Shown here: in pieces, positions 31,656 to 33,408 of the stretch
Layout: the number at the start of each line of letters is the position of its first letter
How positions within the stretch are numbered: position 1 is the stretch's first letter
Virus record (IMG/VR): IMGVR_UViG_3300009159_000182
Location: 1 to 33,408 of that record
From: a virus
Reading direction: 5' to 3' (one strand)
Length of the DNA: 33,408 nt
Made by a program: the position numbers and the translations under genes
Notes under the pieces: generated by a model
Databases searched by the model: none
Told to the model about the DNA's origin: nothing
What the model saw: the letters and a program-made list of their open reading frames with translations, nothing else

Positions 31656-31883
31656 ATGGCAACTAAAACGTTTTTACCAACAACTGAAATCAGCGAAATC
31701 AAACACAAACTAGAAAAAGTAAACGAAAACTTTACTGTCTACATGTATGACAACGGATTTATGTTTGAAATTGCAGGACGAAACCGTGCTGGCGATTATA
31801 AAACTGTTAAAATTCTTTGTCAAAATATGGATCAATTGGTATCCTTGGTACAGCAAGCTGCTGATATGGAAAAAGATGATTGA
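31656..31883 (+). CDS. Small conserved protein, unknown function
   Basis: A protein of 75 aa with a strong ribosome site (ATAGGAGATCATA). An N-terminal helix (EISEIKHKLEKVN) is followed by a beta hairpin (FTVYMYDNGFMFEIAG) and a C-terminal helix (QNMDQLVSLVQQAADM). No family recognised. It belongs to the folE unit and overlaps the next gene by 8 nt. Confidence 0.75.
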   Translation: MATKTFLPTTEISEIKHKLEKVNENFTVYMYDNGFMFEIAGRNRAGDYKTVKILCQNMDQLVSLVQQAADMEKDD

Positions 31884-32232
31884 TCATGTTAAAGTAGGCG
31901 GCCCGTGGATAGAAATTACAACTTCTGGCGGTACTATACCATATGTTCCATCCGGCCCTAACCCCATGCAGGGTGCAGTTAGAGTTATAAATGGACAACA
32001 AGAAGTTTGGAATGGCACCACTTGGATGGCCATGTACGGTAATAGTGCAACAATTAATTTAACTAAACATGCAGAAGCAATAATGGCATGGGCCGACAAG
32101 AAAATGACACAAGAACATAGGGCAGAAGAATTGGCCAAAACTAAACCTGCAGTAGCAGATGCCCTTGCTGCGGCTAAACACGCACAAGAGCAACTTAATA
32201 TTATATTACTATTAACAGAGGAAAATAAATGA
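31876..32232 (+). CDS. Small protein with fibre-like beta motif and helical tail
   Basis: A protein of 118 aa from the ATG at 31876, overlapping the previous gene. The N-terminal half contains GAVRVINGQQEVWNGTTW, which resembles the G-x-x-R-x-N-x-x-x-x-x-E-x-x-x-G-x-x-W motif found in T4-like fibre and wedge proteins. The C-terminal half is a long amphipathic helix region (KHAEAIMAWADKKM to the end). A similar architecture is encoded at 32680, suggesting paralogues. It may be a small virion or receptor-region protein. The function is unknown. Confidence 0.65.
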   Translation: MIDHVKVGGPWIEITTSGGTIPYVPSGPNPMQGAVRVINGQQEVWNGTTWMAMYGNSATINLTKHAEAIMAWADKKMTQEHRAEELAKTKPAVADALAAAKHAQEQLNIILLLTEENK

Positions 32233-32378
32233 CACCAATGGTTAAAAACTTTGCCAAGTGCGGATGTGGTCGTACCAGAGACCTAGAAGGCTATTGCGAT
32301 AGTAGCCACGCACTATCAGAAGAGGAATATGCAGAACTGCAGAAAAATGAAGATATTGATTGGGGAGATGAAGAATGA
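32229..32378 (+). CDS. CDGSH-like iron-sulfur miniprotein
   Basis: A 49-aa protein overlapping both neighbours by 4 nt (ATGA). Residues 10-27 read KCGCGRTRDLEGYCDSSH. This gives C-x-C-x2-T-x6-C-D-S-S-H, with Cys11, Cys13, Cys23 and His27 in the order of the CDGSH [2Fe-2S] motif, one residue longer before the third Cys and with Ser for Gly. An acidic C-terminal tail follows. All four cluster ligands are present. CDGSH proteins take part in redox or cluster transfer. Its job in a phage is unknown. Confidence 0.7.
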   Translation: MTPMVKNFAKCGCGRTRDLEGYCDSSHALSEEEYAELQKNEDIDWGDEE

Positions 32379-32683
32379 AATGGTTTAAACGAAAGATACT
32401 ACAATGGTTGCAGGAAGCGCAAATGGAACAGTTAAATGATGAACCGTTAAATTCTCGCTTGGTCGACATGGATTCTGTTGAGGATGACAGCGGGCATAAA
32501 ATTGACATGGGTAAATCAGTTAGATTTTCCGTGCTACCCGCAAGAGGTGGATGTGTAATCGAAATTAAATCCTGGAACCAAAAAGACCACGAATGGGATA
32601 TTGTAGCACATATTATTCCTGAAGGTGAAGATATCGCTCATCGTGTTGGCCAATTGGTATCTATGGAATTTTTACGTCGATGA
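32375..32683 (+). CDS. Small protein, unknown function
   Basis: A protein of 102 aa coupled to the CDGSH-like gene by a 4-nt overlap. The N-terminus is a basic amphipathic helix (MKWFKRKILQWLQEAQ) that could lie on a membrane. A beta-rich domain follows (VRFSVLPARGGCVIEIKSW, EWDIVAHIIPEGED), ending with a short helix. The PARGG phrase is reminiscent of small proteins in other T4-like marine phages, but I cannot name a family. Confidence 0.7.
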   Translation: MKWFKRKILQWLQEAQMEQLNDEPLNSRLVDMDSVEDDSGHKIDMGKSVRFSVLPARGGCVIEIKSWNQKDHEWDIVAHIIPEGEDIAHRVGQLVSMEFLRR

Positions 32684-33018
32684 CTTTGTACGCCGTTAAT
32701 CCTGTACTGACAAATAGTGGTAGTGGGTATACAAATAATACTACTATCAATGTTGGTCCCGTCAGTCCAGCGTTGGGTCAAATACGATACAATACTACCA
32801 TTAGCTCATTTGAACTGTATGATGGTACTTATTGGCAACCTGCGTTAGCTACCGCAACCGCAATTGAGGATTTCCTTGAACAAGCTAAGACAAGCGTTAC
32901 AGAACATATCAATAACGAACACGCAGGTAATGTGACTATTAATGACGCATTGGCGACATGGTTGGAAGCATGTGATAAGTTTAAAGTTATCATTGCAATT
33001 GCAGGTAAAAGTAAATAA
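32680..33018 (+). CDS. Small protein with fibre-like beta motif, paralogue-like
   Basis: A protein of 112 aa overlapping the previous gene by 4 nt. GQIRYNTTISSFELYDGTYW is the same kind of motif as in the gene at 31876, and closer to the form seen in phage tail-fibre proteins (G-x-x-R-Y-N-T...E-x-Y-D-G-x-x-W). The C-terminal half is helical (DALATWLEACDKFKVIIAI). It is the last gene of this coupled set before a new promoter. Confidence 0.7.
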   Translation: MTLYAVNPVLTNSGSGYTNNTTINVGPVSPALGQIRYNTTISSFELYDGTYWQPALATATAIEDFLEQAKTSVTEHINNEHAGNVTINDALATWLEACDKFKVIIAIAGKSK

Positions 33019-33019
33019 T

Positions 33020-33068
33020 GCAGCAAAGCGGCCTTTTGGCATCACCCCCGCTATACAAACTCTGCTGC
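33020..33068 (+). other. Candidate structured leader upstream of queD-like gene
   Basis: Nested complementary blocks are visible. GCAGCA (33020-33025) can pair with TGCTGC (33063-33068), AGCGG (33027-33031) with CCGCT (33048-33052), and CC/GG close a TTTT loop (33032-33039). It lies in the only intergenic gap here. It does not match the preQ1-I riboswitch consensus as I know it. Confidence 0.25.
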
Positions 33069-33071
33069 CTA

Positions 33072-33080
33072 TGCTATAAT
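33072..33080 (+). promoter_or_regulatory. Extended -10 promoter for queD-like gene
   Basis: TGCTATAAT is an extended -10 element (TGn before consensus TATAAT). No clear -35 box is seen 17 nt upstream. The leader then has ATAGGAGATC as ribosome site before the ATG at 33100. Confidence 0.55.
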
Positions 33081-33099
33081 ATATCATAGGAGATCAATA

Positions 33100-33408
33100 A
33101 TGGCAAATAACCCCCACCAGCAAGCACTAAGTGATTACTTCGATGCTCGCATCAATCATTATCATCACACAAAATCTGGTAACACAGTAGGGCCAGTCTT
33201 GCAAAAAAGTCTAGCAGATAACGTAGAGCAGGCATTGAGTAGCGTGCCATCAACTGTGCAATACAAGTACACCAGTACAAAAGAATATCACGACGCTTTT
33301 CCCTGCGCCTACAGACAGTGGCGAGCAGATAGCCACTGTAATTTAATACATGGCTACAGCTTTAGTATGAAGTTTTACTTTGGCACCAACGACCTGGATG
33401 TACGCAAC
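33100..33408 (+). CDS. queD: QueD/PTPS-like protein (3' end outside window)
   Basis: The first 103 residues are visible; the frame runs off the window. HCNLIHGYSFSMKFYF (79-94) corresponds to the Cys-x-x-x-HGH-x-Y core of 6-carboxytetrahydropterin synthase, with the probable catalytic Cys80. The second zinc His is Tyr86 (HGY for HGH) and the first zinc His of the FxAxH motif appears as Tyr71. An N-terminal extension of about 60 residues is present. QueD makes the preQ0 precursor from the FolE product, linking this gene to folE and the transglycosylase. The altered zinc ligands leave activity uncertain. Confidence 0.75.
   Translation, partial: MANNPHQQALSDYFDARINHYHHTKSGNTVGPVLQKSLADNVEQALSSVPSTVQYKYTSTKEYHDAFPCAYRQWRADSHCNLIHGYSFSMKFYFGTNDLDVRN

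Noticed and set aside
33020-33080. preQ1 riboswitch upstream of the queD-like gene
   Set aside because: The sequence lacks the short C-rich loop and A-rich tail pattern of preQ1-I, and I cannot match it to other classes by eye.
1-33408. tRNA genes, insertion sequences or integrase/attachment sites
   Set aside because: All gaps are shorter than about 135 nt, no tRNA-like cloverleaf was noticed, and no transposase or integrase is encoded.

Overview
The window is a segment of a tailed-phage genome of the T4-like myovirus superfamily. The sequence shows a B-family DNA polymerase (gp43 type), a gp45-type sliding clamp and a DsbA-like late-transcription DNA-binding protein. Many starts are preceded by TAAATA motifs of the T4/cyanophage late-promoter type. 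Genes are packed with 1-4 nt overlaps and nearly all lie on the + strand. A complete spanin pair, a GH19 endolysin and a ClpA-type unfoldase imply a Gram-negative host. No photosynthesis genes and no tRNAs were seen, and the host genus cannot be named from this window.

Layout. 1-1.5 kb: three conserved late proteins of unknown role. 1.5-3.75 kb (- strand): a lysis cassette of holin, secreted peptidoglycan-binding protein, GH19 endolysin, i-spanin and o-spanin, read from one late promoter. 3.8-7.0 kb: a DnaJ-like co-chaperone and a ClpA-like AAA+ unfoldase, each with a sigma70-like promoter. 7.0-18.75 kb: mostly late genes. They comprise a fibre-like protein, a cytidylyltransferase, a GT-A glycosyltransferase, a three-domain 819-aa protein, a deaminase-like protein, a Dps-like ferritin, a repeat-rich 1121-aa protein and a papain-like protein. 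A strong terminator sits at 9.9 kb.

18.9-23.5 kb holds replication: dsbA, DNA polymerase, a methyltransferase-like protein and the sliding clamp. From 23.5 to 29.4 kb, tightly coupled genes encode a transglycosylase of the TGT/DpdA family, a Gfo/Idh/MocA dehydrogenase, a zinc-type MDR dehydrogenase, a T-fold protein, a small protein, a GT-B glycosyltransferase and an SGNH hydrolase. Facing them on the - strand is a short acyl-adenylate (ANL) ligase with a consensus late promoter. From 30.5 kb an early promoter drives a small gene, folE and several small genes, including a 49-aa CDGSH-like iron-sulfur miniprotein. The window ends inside a QueD/PTPS-like gene.

Interpretation. FolE, a QueD-like protein and a TGT-family transglycosylase are the parts expected of phage 7-deazaguanine DNA modification. 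The two dehydrogenases, glycosyltransferase, SGNH hydrolase and ligase around the transglycosylase are not part of any 7-deazaguanine pathway I know. They may form a novel elaboration of the modified base, or an unrelated sugar pathway. A second notable signal is that several late genes start 4-7 nt after a TAAATA box with no Shine-Dalgarno sequence, which predicts leaderless late mRNAs.
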